Position numbers and translations under genes: made by a program. The notes under the pieces are model-generated. The model had not been told where the DNA came from, did not search any database, and saw nothing but the letters and a program-made list of their open reading frames with translations. A stretch of 19,143 bases of DNA from Paracoccaceae bacterium (GTDB lineage: Bacteria > Pseudomonadota > Alphaproteobacteria > Rhodobacterales > Rhodobacteraceae): contig PWWF01000124.1 in NCBI GenBank assembly GCA_003561595.1, forward strand, positions 1 to 19,143, in the 5' to 3' direction. Every line of letters starts with the position of its first letter. Positions within the stretch are counted from its first letter, which is position 1. Positions 6,912-14,760 of the stretch are shown here, piece by piece.

Positions 6912-8039
6912 TCACTCGCCCGCCGTTGCCTCGGCGCGCGACTTGCCGGCCACATCCAGCGCCAGCGTCGCCGCCATGAACCCGTCGAGCGCCCCGTCCA
7001 GCACGCCCTGACTGTCCGAGGTCTCATGCCCCGTGCGCAAATCCTTCACCATCTGATAGGGATGCAGCACATAGGACCGGATCTGGTTGCCCCAGCCCGC
7101 ATCGCCCTTGGCCTCATGCGCGGCATCGATCGCCTCGGTCCGCTTGCGCAGTTCCATCTCATACAGGCGCGATTTCAGCGCGTTCATGGCGATCTCGCGG
7201 TTCTGGTGCTGCGATTTCTGGCTTGATGTCGTCACGATCCCGGTCGGGATATGCGTGATCCGCACCGCCGAGTCGGTCGTGTTCACATGCTGCCCCCCCG
7301 CACCGGAAGAGCGATATGTATCGATCCGAATATCGGACGGATTCACCTCAATCTCGATATTGTCGTCCACCACCGGATAGACCCAGACCGAGCTGAAGGA
7401 TGTATGCCGCCTTGCGCTGCTGTCATAAGGCGAGATGCGCACCAGCCGGTGCACGCCTGATTCCGATTTCAGCCAGCCATAGGCATTATGGCCCGTGATC
7501 TTGTAGGCGACCGACCGGATGCCCGCTTCCTCGCCTGGCGATTCTGACATCAGCTCGACCGTGTAGCCCCGCTTCTCGGCCCAGCGCACATACATCCGCG
7601 CCAGCATCGCGGCCCAGTCACAGCTTTCCGTGCCGCCCGCACCGGCATTGATCTCCAGAAACGTGTCATTGCTGTCCGCCTCACCATTCAGCAGCGCCTC
7701 CAGCTCTTTCTCAGCCGCGCGCTTTGCCAGTGCGGCCAGATCAGCCTCGGCCTCGGCCACGACCTCGGCATCGCCTTCGGCCTCGCCCAGCTCGATCAGG
7801 CCGGTCTGGTCCTCCAGCTCCTGCGCGATGCTGCGATAGGTGTCCAGCGCGTCCGACAGTTTCTGCCGGTCGCGCATCAGAGTTTGCGCGCGGGCCGGGT
7901 CATTCCACAGGTCGGGGTCCTCGGACATCGCGTCAAATTCTTCCAGCCGGTGCGGCGCCGTCTCGATATCCATGCGCTGGCCCAGAAGCGTCAGTGACTT
8001 GCGGATCGCCTCAATCGTGTTCTGCGTTTCGGAACGCAT
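6912..8039 (-). CDS. prfB: Peptide chain release factor 2
   Basis: RF2 recognises UGA and UAA stop codons and triggers peptide release on the ribosome. The 375-residue product has the N-terminal helical domain, a PCRF domain at about 70-190, and the RF-1 catalytic domain with [10 protein letters not shown] (244-253), whose GGQ reaches the peptidyl-transferase centre. The stop-reading tripeptide, SPF in E. coli, is SPY here (203-205, in [15 protein letters not shown]); I believe this is common in alphaproteobacteria. The reading frame is unbroken, so the autoregulatory +1 frameshift of E. coli prfB is absent. The start was placed at the ATG at 8039 (MRSETQNT) by family length. A GTG at 8048 would add three residues and neither has a strong ribosome site. 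It follows mrcA on the same strand by 78 bases. Confidence 0.97.
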   Translation of the reverse strand: MRSETQNTIEAIRKSLTLLGQRMDIETAPHRLEEFDAMSEDPDLWNDPARAQTLMRDRQKLSDALDTYRSIAQELEDQTGLIELGEAEGDAEVVAEAEADLAALAKRAAEKELEALLNGEADSNDTFLEINAGAGGTESCDWAAMLARMYVRWAEKRGYTVELMSESPGEEAGIRSVAYKITGHNAYGWLKSESGVHRLVRISPYDSSARRHTSFSSVWVYPVVDDNIEIEVNPSDIRIDTYRSSGAGGQHVNTTDSAVRITHIPTGIVTTSSQKSQHQNREIAMNALKSRLYEMELRKRTEAIDAAHEAKGDAGWGNQIRSYVLHPYQMVKDLRTGHETSDSQGVLDGALDGFMAATLALDVAGKSRAEATAGE

Positions 8040-8066
8040 GTCATTCACCGTGTTCTGAAAGTGTTG

Positions 8067-8094
8067 CCCTGCGCCCTGTCCATAGCGCGCAGGG
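8067..8094 (-). promoter_or_regulatory. Stem-loop in the mrcA-prfB gap / prfB leader
   Basis: CCCTGCGC (8067-8074) and GCGCAGGG (8087-8094) form a perfect 8-bp stem with a 12-base loop, about 28 bases upstream of the prfB ATG. A second 7-bp stem (8111-8117 with 8130-8136) overlaps the mrcA stop codon. Neither has a U-tract. They could tune read-through from mrcA into prfB or simply be leader structure. Confidence 0.35.
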
Positions 8095-8117
8095 TCGCAG
8101 GGGACAAGCCGACCGGG

Positions 8118-10643
8118 CTAGTAAAGCCCCCCGGTCGACACTGTGCCAAGGCTGGCCGGCCCGCTGGACGTCGATCCGCGCCCCGGATCCTCGCGCTCCA
8201 ATGCTTCATAGCTCTCGCCGGGGACATGCATGGGCAGATCGCCACCCAGCGCGAATCCACCGTCGATCACTGCGGCCAGACCAAAGATCGGCTCGACCCC
8301 TTCGCGGAAGAATTCAGCCTGCACATGCGACCCGCTGGCCCCATCGGGCAGGCGCGCGCCAGTGTTGCGGTCGATATTCAGGAAATACCCGCCTTCGGGC
8401 ACGGCAAAGCGCCCGCCGCCATATTTCTCGATCGCTTCCTGCATGAATTCATTGAAGACCGGACCGCAGATCGCCCCGCCGCCAGCCCCGCGCCCCAGTG
8501 GGCGCGGCTGATCATAACCGATATAGCACCCGGCCACGATGTTGGAGGTATAGCCCACGAACCACGCATCGCGCCCGTCATTGGTGGTGCCGGTCTTGCC
8601 CGCTGCCGGAACCGGCAGATTGACCGTGCGCGCCGCTGTGCCCCGATCAACCACGCCCTGCATCATCGAGGTCAGCTGATACGCGGTCACGGCATCCATC
8701 ACCCGCGTGCGACCATGCGTGATCCAGGGCTCGCGCCCCTGCGCCAGATCGCGTTCCGTGCAATCAACGCATTCGCGCTGGTCATGACGGTAGATGGTTT
8801 CGCCCCAGCGATTCTGCACCCGGTCGACCAGCGTCGGCTCCACGCGCTCGCCGCCATTGGCGAACATCGCATAGGCCGCGACCATGCGGAACAGCGTGGT
8901 TTCCTGGCTGCCCAACGCATTGGCCAGAAATTGTTCCGCCCGGTCATAGACGCCGAACCGCTCGGCATAGCCACCCACGACATCCATCCCGATTTCCTGC
9001 GCCAGTCGCACGGTCATCAGGTTACGCGACAATTCGACCCCCCGGCGCACCGGGGTCGGGCCGTAGAACTGGTTGGACGCATTGGTCGGCCGCCAGACGC
9101 CCTGCGCGGTATCCACCTCGATGGGCGCATCCACGATAATCGTGGCCGGGGTAAAGCCCGAATCCAGCGCAGCGGCGTAGATAAAGGGCTTGTAGGCCGA
9201 TCCCGGCTGGCGCTGCGCCTGTGTGGCGCGGTTGAAGACCGAGGACTGATAGGAAAAGCCCCCCTGCATCGCGATCACGCGGCCCGTGTTCACGTCCATC
9301 GCCATGAACCCGCCCTGCACTTCGGGGATCTGGCGCAGTGACCAGCGGATAAAGCTGCCATCGCTGTCGGATGTCACCTTGCGCACATAGACCACATCGC
9401 CCACGTCCAGATTGTCCGACAGCGACCCGCGCGCCCAGTCGATATCCGACCGGGGCACGACATGGGGGGCGTTTTCCTCGGGGTCCACGCCTTCGATGCC
9501 CAGCCGCGCCTGATCGGCGCTGACCTCAAGCACGACAGCGGGGTGCCAGCGATTGCCCAGCGTCACATCGCGCGCCAGATCCAGCCGCGACAGCGCCTCG
9601 CGCCACTCGCTCTCATTTTCCAGCAGGCTCGGGTCGATCGTCTCGCCTGCGGTGCGCAGCTGCCCCAGATTGCGGTCATAGCGTTCCAGCGCGCGCTGCA
9701 GCGCATGGGCGGCGGCGACCTGCATTTCCGGATCAATCGTGGCGCGAATGCTCAGACCACCTGCAAAGAACTCATCCTCGCCAAAGGTGCCGGAAAGCTG
9801 GCGGCGAACTTCGTCGGTGAAATAGTCGCGCGCGGGCAGGCTGGTGCGCGGGCTGTCGAAATCACCCGATTGCACCGTGCGCAGCGGTTCGGCGCGGGCG
9901 GCATCATGTTCCGCCTGGGTGATGAATTCGTTGCGCAGCATCTCGCCCAGCACGTAATTGCGTCGCGCCACCGCGCGATCCACATTTCGCACCGGATGAA
10001 ATACCGACGGCGCCTGCGGCAATGCGGCCAGATAGGCCAGCTCGTGCAGTTCCAGCTCATCGAGGTTCTTGTTGAAATAGGTCTGCGCGGCGGCCGTCAC
10101 CCCGTAAGAGTTCTGCCCCAGAAAGATCTCGTTGAGATACAGTTCAAGGATCTGGTCCTTGCTCAGCGTGCCCTCGACCCGGCTGGCAAGGATCAATTCC
10201 TTGATCTTGCGCTCGCCCGTGCGGTCGCCCGACAGAAGGAAGTTCTTCATAACCTGCTGCGTGATGGTCGAGGCGCCGCGCAATGTCTCCCCCCGCGTGG
10301 CGACGGCTTCATAGGCGGCCACGGCCATGGCGCGGGCATCAAACCCGGCATGCGCATAGAAATTCCGGTCCTCGGCAGCGATAAAGGCATTGCGGACCTG
10401 CTCGGGGATGTCGTCAATCGGCGTGAACAGACGCCGCTCCAACGCGAATTCGTCGATCAGGCGCCCCTCGCCGGAATAGATGCGGCTGATTGTGGGCGGG
10501 GCGTAGTTGGCAAGCTGCTCATGGCTGGGCAGGTCCTGGCTGTAATACCAGAACACACCGCCAAGGGCGATCACGCCGAAGAACAGCCCCGTGATCAGAA
10601 AACTGAACAGGCCGCCGAAGAAGGATAGAATCGCGCGTAACAC
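8118..10643 (-). CDS. mrcA: Penicillin-binding protein 1A (bifunctional class A PBP)
   Basis: This 841-residue enzyme polymerises glycan strands and cross-links peptide stems of peptidoglycan at the outer face of the inner membrane. One membrane helix lies at about 8-32. The GT51 transglycosylase domain spans about 55-230, with catalytic E91 in EDRNFYAHAGFD, RGASTITQQVMKNF (122-135), RKIKELILA and LYLNEIFLGQNSYG (168-181). An OB-like insert occupies about 320-440. The transpeptidase domain carries SAYK (482-485, acyl-enzyme Ser482), SRN (539-541) and KTGTT (683-687). A Cys pair at 625 and 628 (CVDC) lies in a loop. The acidic Ser/Gly tail is probably disordered. The start is GTG with GAGAGG upstream, and a good promoter lies close behind. 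Setting beside amiC agrees with envelope growth. Confidence 0.96.
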   Translation of the reverse strand: MLRAILSFFGGLFSFLITGLFFGVIALGGVFWYYSQDLPSHEQLANYAPPTISRIYSGEGRLIDEFALERRLFTPIDDIPEQVRNAFIAAEDRNFYAHAGFDARAMAVAAYEAVATRGETLRGASTITQQVMKNFLLSGDRTGERKIKELILASRVEGTLSKDQILELYLNEIFLGQNSYGVTAAAQTYFNKNLDELELHELAYLAALPQAPSVFHPVRNVDRAVARRNYVLGEMLRNEFITQAEHDAARAEPLRTVQSGDFDSPRTSLPARDYFTDEVRRQLSGTFGEDEFFAGGLSIRATIDPEMQVAAAHALQRALERYDRNLGQLRTAGETIDPSLLENESEWREALSRLDLARDVTLGNRWHPAVVLEVSADQARLGIEGVDPEENAPHVVPRSDIDWARGSLSDNLDVGDVVYVRKVTSDSDGSFIRWSLRQIPEVQGGFMAMDVNTGRVIAMQGGFSYQSSVFNRATQAQRQPGSAYKPFIYAAALDSGFTPATIIVDAPIEVDTAQGVWRPTNASNQFYGPTPVRRGVELSRNLMTVRLAQEIGMDVVGGYAERFGVYDRAEQFLANALGSQETTLFRMVAAYAMFANGGERVEPTLVDRVQNRWGETIYRHDQRECVDCTERDLAQGREPWITHGRTRVMDAVTAYQLTSMMQGVVDRGTAARTVNLPVPAAGKTGTTNDGRDAWFVGYTSNIVAGCYIGYDQPRPLGRGAGGGAICGPVFNEFMQEAIEKYGGGRFAVPEGGYFLNIDRNTGARLPDGASGSHVQAEFFREGVEPIFGLAAVIDGGFALGGDLPMHVPGESYEALEREDPGRGSTSSGPASLGTVSTGGLY

Positions 10644-10671
10644 CAGAACCTCTCAGGGTAGCAACGCCCAC

Positions 10672-10700
10672 CATATACGCCCTGTCGCGCTGCGCGTCAA
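10672..10700 (-). promoter_or_regulatory. Candidate sigma70 promoter of mrcA
   Basis: On the minus strand, -35 TTGACG (10695-10700) and -10 TATATG (10672-10677) are exactly 17 bases apart. The predicted start gives a leader of about 20 bases before the GTG at 10643. This is the best promoter match in the window and implies that mrcA can be transcribed independently of amiC and the lipoprotein gene. Confidence 0.6.
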
Positions 10701-10735
10701 AACGCAGGGCGATCAATATTCGGTTTATCGGCAAA

Positions 10736-11293
10736 TCAGCGGTGCGCCTGCCTGCCTGCCTGCGGCTCAAGCCGCGTGATCTCAAAGCGCACGGTGCCCA
10801 CGGGCAGGCCCCAGCGGGTGACAACCGCGTCATTGATGATCTGCCCGTCCGGCCCGTGATAGATCACATCCTCGAACCCCAGCCGCGTGATCTGACCCTC
10901 GGAGTCGAAATCCGCGATGTAGGACAGCCGGATCTCGGTGCCTGCCTCGACAACTTCGGCCACGCCCACAGTGTCATCGCGCCGCCCCGTCCAGCGGCCA
11001 GGGCCTGCGCGGTCGAACACCCAGGTCAGGCGGTTCTCTTCGCCGTCATCATAGAAGAAATCCTCCACCACAGTCAGGCGATCCCCTTCCAGCCACCCGT
11101 CCAGATCGGCGCGAAAGCGCCGCTCGCTGCCGGTCAGACTGACGCGGAACACGCCGGTTCCGGTCGCGCGGCCTGCAAAGGCCGCCTCCAGCGTGATGGG
11201 GCGCAACGGCCCCTCGGGCGAGGGCGGGACGCGCGAACAGGCCGCAAGCGCAAGCGAACCGGCAAGCACGGAACGGCGGGTAAGCAGGATCAT
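10736..11293 (-). CDS. DUF3833 family lipoprotein with twin-arginine signal
   Basis: This 185-residue protein matches the DUF3833 family of unknown function. The N-terminus has TRRSVLAG (5-12), a twin-arginine-like motif, then a hydrophobic stretch ending in a lipobox L16-A-A-C19. It should therefore be a lipid-anchored envelope protein, perhaps exported folded by Tat. The body (30-175) is rich in short beta strands with many charged turns, including RADLDGWLEGDRLTVVEDFFYDDG and RWTGRRDD. The WGLPVGTVRFEITRLE region near the end is typical of the family. The ATG at 11293 has only a weak AAAGG upstream. It lies 77 bases after amiC and 92 bases before mrcA on the same strand, which suggests an envelope role. 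The last codons overlap a GCCT repeat. Confidence 0.85.
   Translation of the reverse strand: MILLTRRSVLAGSLALAACSRVPPSPEGPLRPITLEAAFAGRATGTGVFRVSLTGSERRFRADLDGWLEGDRLTVVEDFFYDDGEENRLTWVFDRAGPGRWTGRRDDTVGVAEVVEAGTEIRLSYIADFDSEGQITRLGFEDVIYHGPDGQIINDAVVTRWGLPVGTVRFEITRLEPQAGRQAHR
10746..10763. repeat. Short tandem repeat (GCCT)4.5 at the 3' end of the DUF3833 gene
   Basis: Four and a half copies of GCCT lie inside the last ten codons of the DUF3833 gene. A slip of one unit would change only the last few residues and the stop position, so a phase-variation role is unlikely. Confidence 0.6.
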
Positions 11294-11370
11294 GGGCGGC
11301 GCCTTTTTTGCTGACTGAGGGGCGATTTAATGCGCCCGGCGCGCGTATCCAGCAGGATTGTCTGATTCGC

Positions 11371-12606
11371 CTAGCGGCGGCGCAGCCCTTGCAACGTCGA
11401 GTCTTCTTCCTGCCACCCCTCCAGCGCATCGGCCAGCACGCGCGCCATATGCGCGTGCCATTCCGGGTCCTGCAACTGCTCCATGTCGCGGGGGTTTGAC
11501 ATGAAACCCAGCTCGATCAGGACCGAGGGCATGTCCACGGCCCGCAACACCGTAAAGGCCCCCGATTGCACAGGGCGGCGGTGCAGCCGCAACCCGGCCT
11601 CACCCACATGATCGACCAGCGTATCCGCCAAAGCCTTCGCGCGCGGGGCGGTGTCCTGCCAGGCGACAGCCATCAGGACGCGCGCAATCTCATCAGTATT
11701 GCCGGTCATATCGACCCCGGCCAGCATATCGGCGCGGTCATGGCGCTCGGCCAGATAGGCCGCGGAGTCGTCGCTGGCCTCATCCCCCAGCAGATAGACG
11801 ATGGTGCCGCTGGCCATGCCCTCGGGCAGCGCATCTGCGTGCAGCGACACAAACAGATCGGCCCCGGCTGCGCGGGCCGCACGGATACGCCCGTCGAGCG
11901 ACACGAACACATCCGCATCCCGCGTCATCGCCACGTCGAACACGCCACGGCGCAGCAATTCCTCGCGCAGGATGCGGGCGAACTGCAGCACCAGATCGGA
12001 TTCGCGCACGCCGTCCCGCTTTGCCCCCGGATCAATGCCGCCATGGCCCGGATCCAGCATCACGACAGGGCGGCGCGGAGCCTCGGGCGGGGGCGGGTCG
12101 GCATCGGGGTGCAGCAGCGCGGCATGGGTGCGGGCGACAAACTGCGCCTCGGAATGCGCACCCATGTCGAATTCCTCATCCGTGGCGCGCGACAGGCGCA
12201 GCGCGATCCGCGCGCGGCCCGTGTCCGGGTCCACCCGCTGTTCGGTCGTGGCGGGCAGCCAGGGGCCATTCAACTCAAGCACCAGGCGTGCCCAGCCATC
12301 GGGCAGATGGCCCAGCCGCTGCGCGGCCACGGCACCGCCCTCATCAGGGATCGTCGCGCCGCCCCAGTCCACAGTGTTGATATCGACCACGATGCGCGGC
12401 GGCGCGGCCAGGATGCGGGTCCGAAAGGGTGCGGGCTGCGACAGCGCGATATCGACCGCCAACTCGCCGCGCGTGGCGCTGATCGCGCTGTCCCCGACGA
12501 TCAGCCGCGCCTGCGCGGCCTGCCCACCCTGCGCCATCGCGCCGCCCGCCTGCAACAGCAGGATGGCGGCGGCCATCAGGGTCCGGGCGAAAATCATCAC
12601 CTGCAC
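11371..12606 (-). CDS. amiC: N-acetylmuramoyl-L-alanine amidase (AmiC type, AMIN + Amidase_3)
   Basis: This periplasmic zinc amidase cuts the bond between muramic acid and the stem peptide, mainly during daughter-cell separation. The 411-residue product has a signal peptide ending near residue 25 (GGAMA-QG). An AMIN domain at about 34-140 targets septal peptidoglycan. A Pro-rich linker (170-178) leads to the Amidase_3 domain at 180-400. Zinc ligands are visible as H188 in DPGHGG, E202 in RESD and H256 in SLHAD, and the catalytic glutamate is E365 in LIELGF. The GTG at 12606 is preferred because GAGG lies six bases before it. An ATG nine bases later is possible but its ribosome site would be too close. 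Divergent to the thiol oxidoreductase gene and upstream of the lipoprotein and mrcA genes. Confidence 0.95.
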   Translation of the reverse strand: MQVMIFARTLMAAAILLLQAGGAMAQGGQAAQARLIVGDSAISATRGELAVDIALSQPAPFRTRILAAPPRIVVDINTVDWGGATIPDEGGAVAAQRLGHLPDGWARLVLELNGPWLPATTEQRVDPDTGRARIALRLSRATDEEFDMGAHSEAQFVARTHAALLHPDADPPPPEAPRRPVVMLDPGHGGIDPGAKRDGVRESDLVLQFARILREELLRRGVFDVAMTRDADVFVSLDGRIRAARAAGADLFVSLHADALPEGMASGTIVYLLGDEASDDSAAYLAERHDRADMLAGVDMTGNTDEIARVLMAVAWQDTAPRAKALADTLVDHVGEAGLRLHRRPVQSGAFTVLRAVDMPSVLIELGFMSNPRDMEQLQDPEWHAHMARVLADALEGWQEEDSTLQGLRRR

Positions 12607-12684
12607 GACATGCCTCTTGCTCTGTCCGATGGCCTTGCGGCGTGGCCATGTGTTTTGGCATGATATACACGGTCAGGGCCGCGC

Positions 12685-12750
12685 GCGAAACATGCAAGCG
12701 GCATTCGGTGATGGCGCAGGCGGCTCACAATGCCGCCAGACATGTTTTGC
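12685..12750. promoter_or_regulatory. Large imperfect hairpin between amiC and the DsbA-like gene
   Basis: The outer stem GCGAAACATG (12685-12694) pairs with CATGTTTTGC (12741-12750) with one G-U wobble. After a small internal loop (3 against 4 bases), GCGGCATT (12698-12705) pairs perfectly with AATGCCGC (12729-12736) around a 23-base loop. The structure spans 66 bases in the 280-base divergent gap, and either strand can fold. It may be a small RNA, a leader structure or a regulator site; there is no U-tract directly after it. Confidence 0.45.
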
Positions 12751-12775
12751 CGCAGCGAAAGACTCGCGGACAGGG

Positions 12776-12804
12776 TTGATTCCAACGCGCCCGCGCGGTT
12801 TAAG
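12776..12804 (+). promoter_or_regulatory. Candidate promoter of the DsbA-like gene
   Basis: TTGATT (12776-12781) and TTTAAG (12799-12804) are 17 bases apart, each matching four of six consensus positions. They would give a leader of about 75 bases before the ATG at 12887. Sequence match is moderate only. Confidence 0.35.
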
Positions 12805-12886
12805 ACGGCATAACAGCCAGACGCGGACCCTGTCGGTCACCCGGCCCCGCACGATCTGGCACGGATTTGAAGAACAGGAGCCCCCG

Positions 12887-13732
12887 ATGACCCTTCCGCT
12901 GAGCGATTCTGCACTTATCGGAACCTGCCTTGCAGCCTCTGCACTGGGGCTGCTGGTGCTGACAGGCGGCGGGGGCAATGGCGCGCCCGACGCGGATACC
13001 GTTGCAACTGCGCAGGTCGAGGACGCGCCCGCACCCGAACCCGAAACGCAGGCCATGTCGGACGCACCGGCGGATGTTGACGAGGAGTTCGGCGATCAGG
13101 TCCGCGCCTATCTGCTGGACAACCCCGAAGTCATCTTCGAGGCCGTCGCCGTCTATGAAGAGCGCAACATGGCCGCGCAGACCGACATGAGCCGCGAATT
13201 GATCGCGGCAAATGCCGATGCGATTTTCGATGACGGGTTCTCCTGGGTGGGCGGGAACCCGGATGGTGACATCACGCTGGTCGAGTTTGTCGATTACCGC
13301 TGCGGCTTCTGCCAGCGCGCGCATGATGAGGTGTTCGGCTTTGTCGAGGCGGATGGCAACACGCGGCTGATCATGAAGGAATTTCCCATCCTTGGCCCCG
13401 AATCCGAAATGGCCGCGCGCTATGCCATCGCGGTGCTGAACGAAAAGGGCGATGATGCCTATGAGCAGGTGCATGGCGCGCTGCTGGGCCATGACGCCCC
13501 GATCACGGATGAAGCGCTGAGCGATCTCTCGGCAGATCTGGGGCTGGATCATGACGTGATCGCCGCCGCGATGGACAGCGATGCCACGACCGAGGTGATC
13601 GTGGCGAACCGTGACCTCGCCCAGCGCCTGCAGATCACCGGCACACCGACATTCGTGATGGAAGATGAAATGATCCGCGGCTTTGTCGAGGCGGATGTCC
13701 TGGCCAATGTCGCGGCTGACCTGCGCGACTGA
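12887..13732 (+). CDS. DsbA-family thiol:disulfide oxidoreductase, ScsC/Com1-like
   Basis: This 281-residue protein should work in the periplasm on protein disulfides. A single hydrophobic segment (9-26) is followed by an acidic, Pro/Ala-rich linker (32-68). Next is a short helical ScsC-like N-terminal domain (68-110, with YLLDNPEVIFEAVAVYEER), then a thioredoxin-fold DsbA domain (120-280). The active site is C139-G-F-C142 in VDYRCGFCQRAH, and the cis-proline loop is TGTPTFV (P254). The ATG at 12887 has CAGGAG six bases upstream. The hydrophobic segment has no basic residue before it, which is odd for a signal peptide; it may be an uncleaved anchor. In the same frame the sequence is open far upstream, but that stretch is antisense to amiC. 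No DsbB- or DsbD-like partner is in the window, so oxidase or isomerase direction is unknown. Confidence 0.92.
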   Translation: MTLPLSDSALIGTCLAASALGLLVLTGGGGNGAPDADTVATAQVEDAPAPEPETQAMSDAPADVDEEFGDQVRAYLLDNPEVIFEAVAVYEERNMAAQTDMSRELIAANADAIFDDGFSWVGGNPDGDITLVEFVDYRCGFCQRAHDEVFGFVEADGNTRLIMKEFPILGPESEMAARYAIAVLNEKGDDAYEQVHGALLGHDAPITDEALSDLSADLGLDHDVIAAAMDSDATTEVIVANRDLAQRLQITGTPTFVMEDEMIRGFVEADVLANVAADLRD

Positions 13733-13738
13733 TGGCGT

Positions 13739-13775
13739 TCAGCCCCCGGTGCGAGCACGCCGCGCCGGGGGCTGA
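13739..13775. terminator. Bidirectional stem-loop between convergent genes
   Basis: An 11-bp perfect stem (13739-13749 with 13765-13775) with a 15-base loop sits between the stops of the DsbA-like gene and the convergent SDR gene. It is in the right place to end both transcripts, though neither side has a long T-run. Confidence 0.6.
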
Positions 13776-13779
13776 CACT

Positions 13780-14559
13780 TCAGAGTGTCGCGTTTGTGGC
13801 GCCGCCATCCAGAAGCAGGTTCTGCCCCACGATAAAGCCCGCATGCGCCGAGCACAGAAACGCACAGGCCGCGCCGAACTCGGCTGCCGTGCCGTAGCGG
13901 CCCACGGGGATGGTCGCCTCGCGCTTGGCGCGCGCCGCCTCCATCGAGATGCCCTCGGATTTTGACACGCCACCATCGAGCGCCGTGGCGCGGTCGGTGT
14001 CATGAATGCCGGGCAGCAGGTTGTTGATGATAACGCCCTCGCCCGCAACCTGCCGCGACGTGCCCGCGACATAGCCCGTCAGCCCCGCGCGCGCACTGTT
14101 CGACAGACCCAGCACCGCTACCGGCGATTTGACCGAGACCGAGGTGATATTCACCACCCGTCCCCAGCCCCGGTCCATCATGCCGGGGACCAGCGCTTTC
14201 ATCAGCGCGATCGGGGTCAGCATGTTGGCATCCAGCGCGCCGATGAAATCCTCGCGGTCCCAGTCGGTCCACATGCCCGGCGGCGGGCCGCCCGCATTCG
14301 TCACAAGGATATCGACATCGCCAGCGGCGGCCAGCACGGCGGCACGCCCGTCCTCGGTCGTGATATCGGCGGCGACACTCGTCACCTCGACCCCGTGGGC
14401 GGCGCGGATGTCGGCGGCGGCCTCTTCCAGCGCATCACTGCCGCGTGCGTTCATCACCAGATGCACGCCCTCGGCGGCCAATGCCTCGGCACAGCCCCGC
14501 CCCAACCCCTTGCTGGACGCACAGACCAGCGCGCGTTTGCCTGAAATCCCCAGATCCAT
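13780..14559 (-). CDS. Atypical short-chain dehydrogenase/reductase (BKR-like, non-canonical active site)
   Basis: The 259-residue protein has the SDR Rossmann fold but altered motifs. The dinucleotide loop reads CASSKGLGRGCA (13-24) instead of TGxxxGIG. DVDILVTNAGGPPPG (81-95) keeps the NAG strand with a GGPPPG extension, and N112 is in place. Ser140 in NITSVSVK corresponds to the catalytic serine. However, the Tyr-x-x-x-Lys pair is replaced by S153-N-S-A-R157. This fits the BKR-like SDR subgroup said to lack a perfect cofactor motif and catalytic tetrad, so 3-oxoacyl-ACP reductase activity should not be assumed. The ATG at 14559 was chosen for its GGAGGG six bases upstream; an upstream in-frame extension has no support. 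It is convergent with the DsbA-like gene and divergent from the Usp gene. Confidence 0.85.
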   Translation of the reverse strand: MDLGISGKRALVCASSKGLGRGCAEALAAEGVHLVMNARGSDALEEAAADIRAAHGVEVTSVAADITTEDGRAAVLAAAGDVDILVTNAGGPPPGMWTDWDREDFIGALDANMLTPIALMKALVPGMMDRGWGRVVNITSVSVKSPVAVLGLSNSARAGLTGYVAGTSRQVAGEGVIINNLLPGIHDTDRATALDGGVSKSEGISMEAARAKREATIPVGRYGTAAEFGAACAFLCSAHAGFIVGQNLLLDGGATNATL

Positions 14560-14624
14560 CGCATACCCTCCATTCCGGTTTTCCGCCCAGCGGTAGCACC
14601 CTCTGTCCGAAGGGGGAAGACCCG

Positions 14625-14654
14625 GACATGGCCTGTTACCGACAGGACCATGTC
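14625..14654. promoter_or_regulatory. 30-bp near-perfect palindrome in SDR/Usp divergent gap
   Basis: GACATGGCCTGT (14625-14636) and ACAGG-A-CCATGTC (14642-14654) are inverted copies with one extra A, around the loop TACCG. It sits about 66 bases upstream of the SDR start and 107 bases upstream of the Usp start. It could be an operator shared by the two divergent transcripts or a leader hairpin of the SDR mRNA. No clear -35/-10 pair for either gene was found. Confidence 0.5.
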
Positions 14655-14760
14655 GCAAACAGCAACTTTTTTGGCGTTCGGGGTGGATTCTTAGGCAAGC
14701 ACACTGTTACGCATGAAGGACACGAAATAATTCGACTTCACCTGCAAGACAGGAGCGACC

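Noticed and set aside
5820..7226. 468-codon open frame on the plus strand
   Set aside because: Antisense to DUF2189 and the end of prfB, with low-complexity Arg/Gln/His composition and no ribosome site.
8061..10628. Two long plus-strand frames (426 and 388 codons)
   Set aside because: Both are antisense to mrcA, which has every catalytic motif of PBP1A.
10746..10763. GCCT repeat as a phase-variation switch
   Set aside because: Only 4.5 copies, and a slip would affect just the last few residues of the DUF3833 protein.
11801..12886. In-frame upstream extension of the DsbA-like gene to 643 codons
   Set aside because: The added part is antisense to amiC and has no domain. The ATG at 12887 has a good ribosome site and is followed by the membrane segment.
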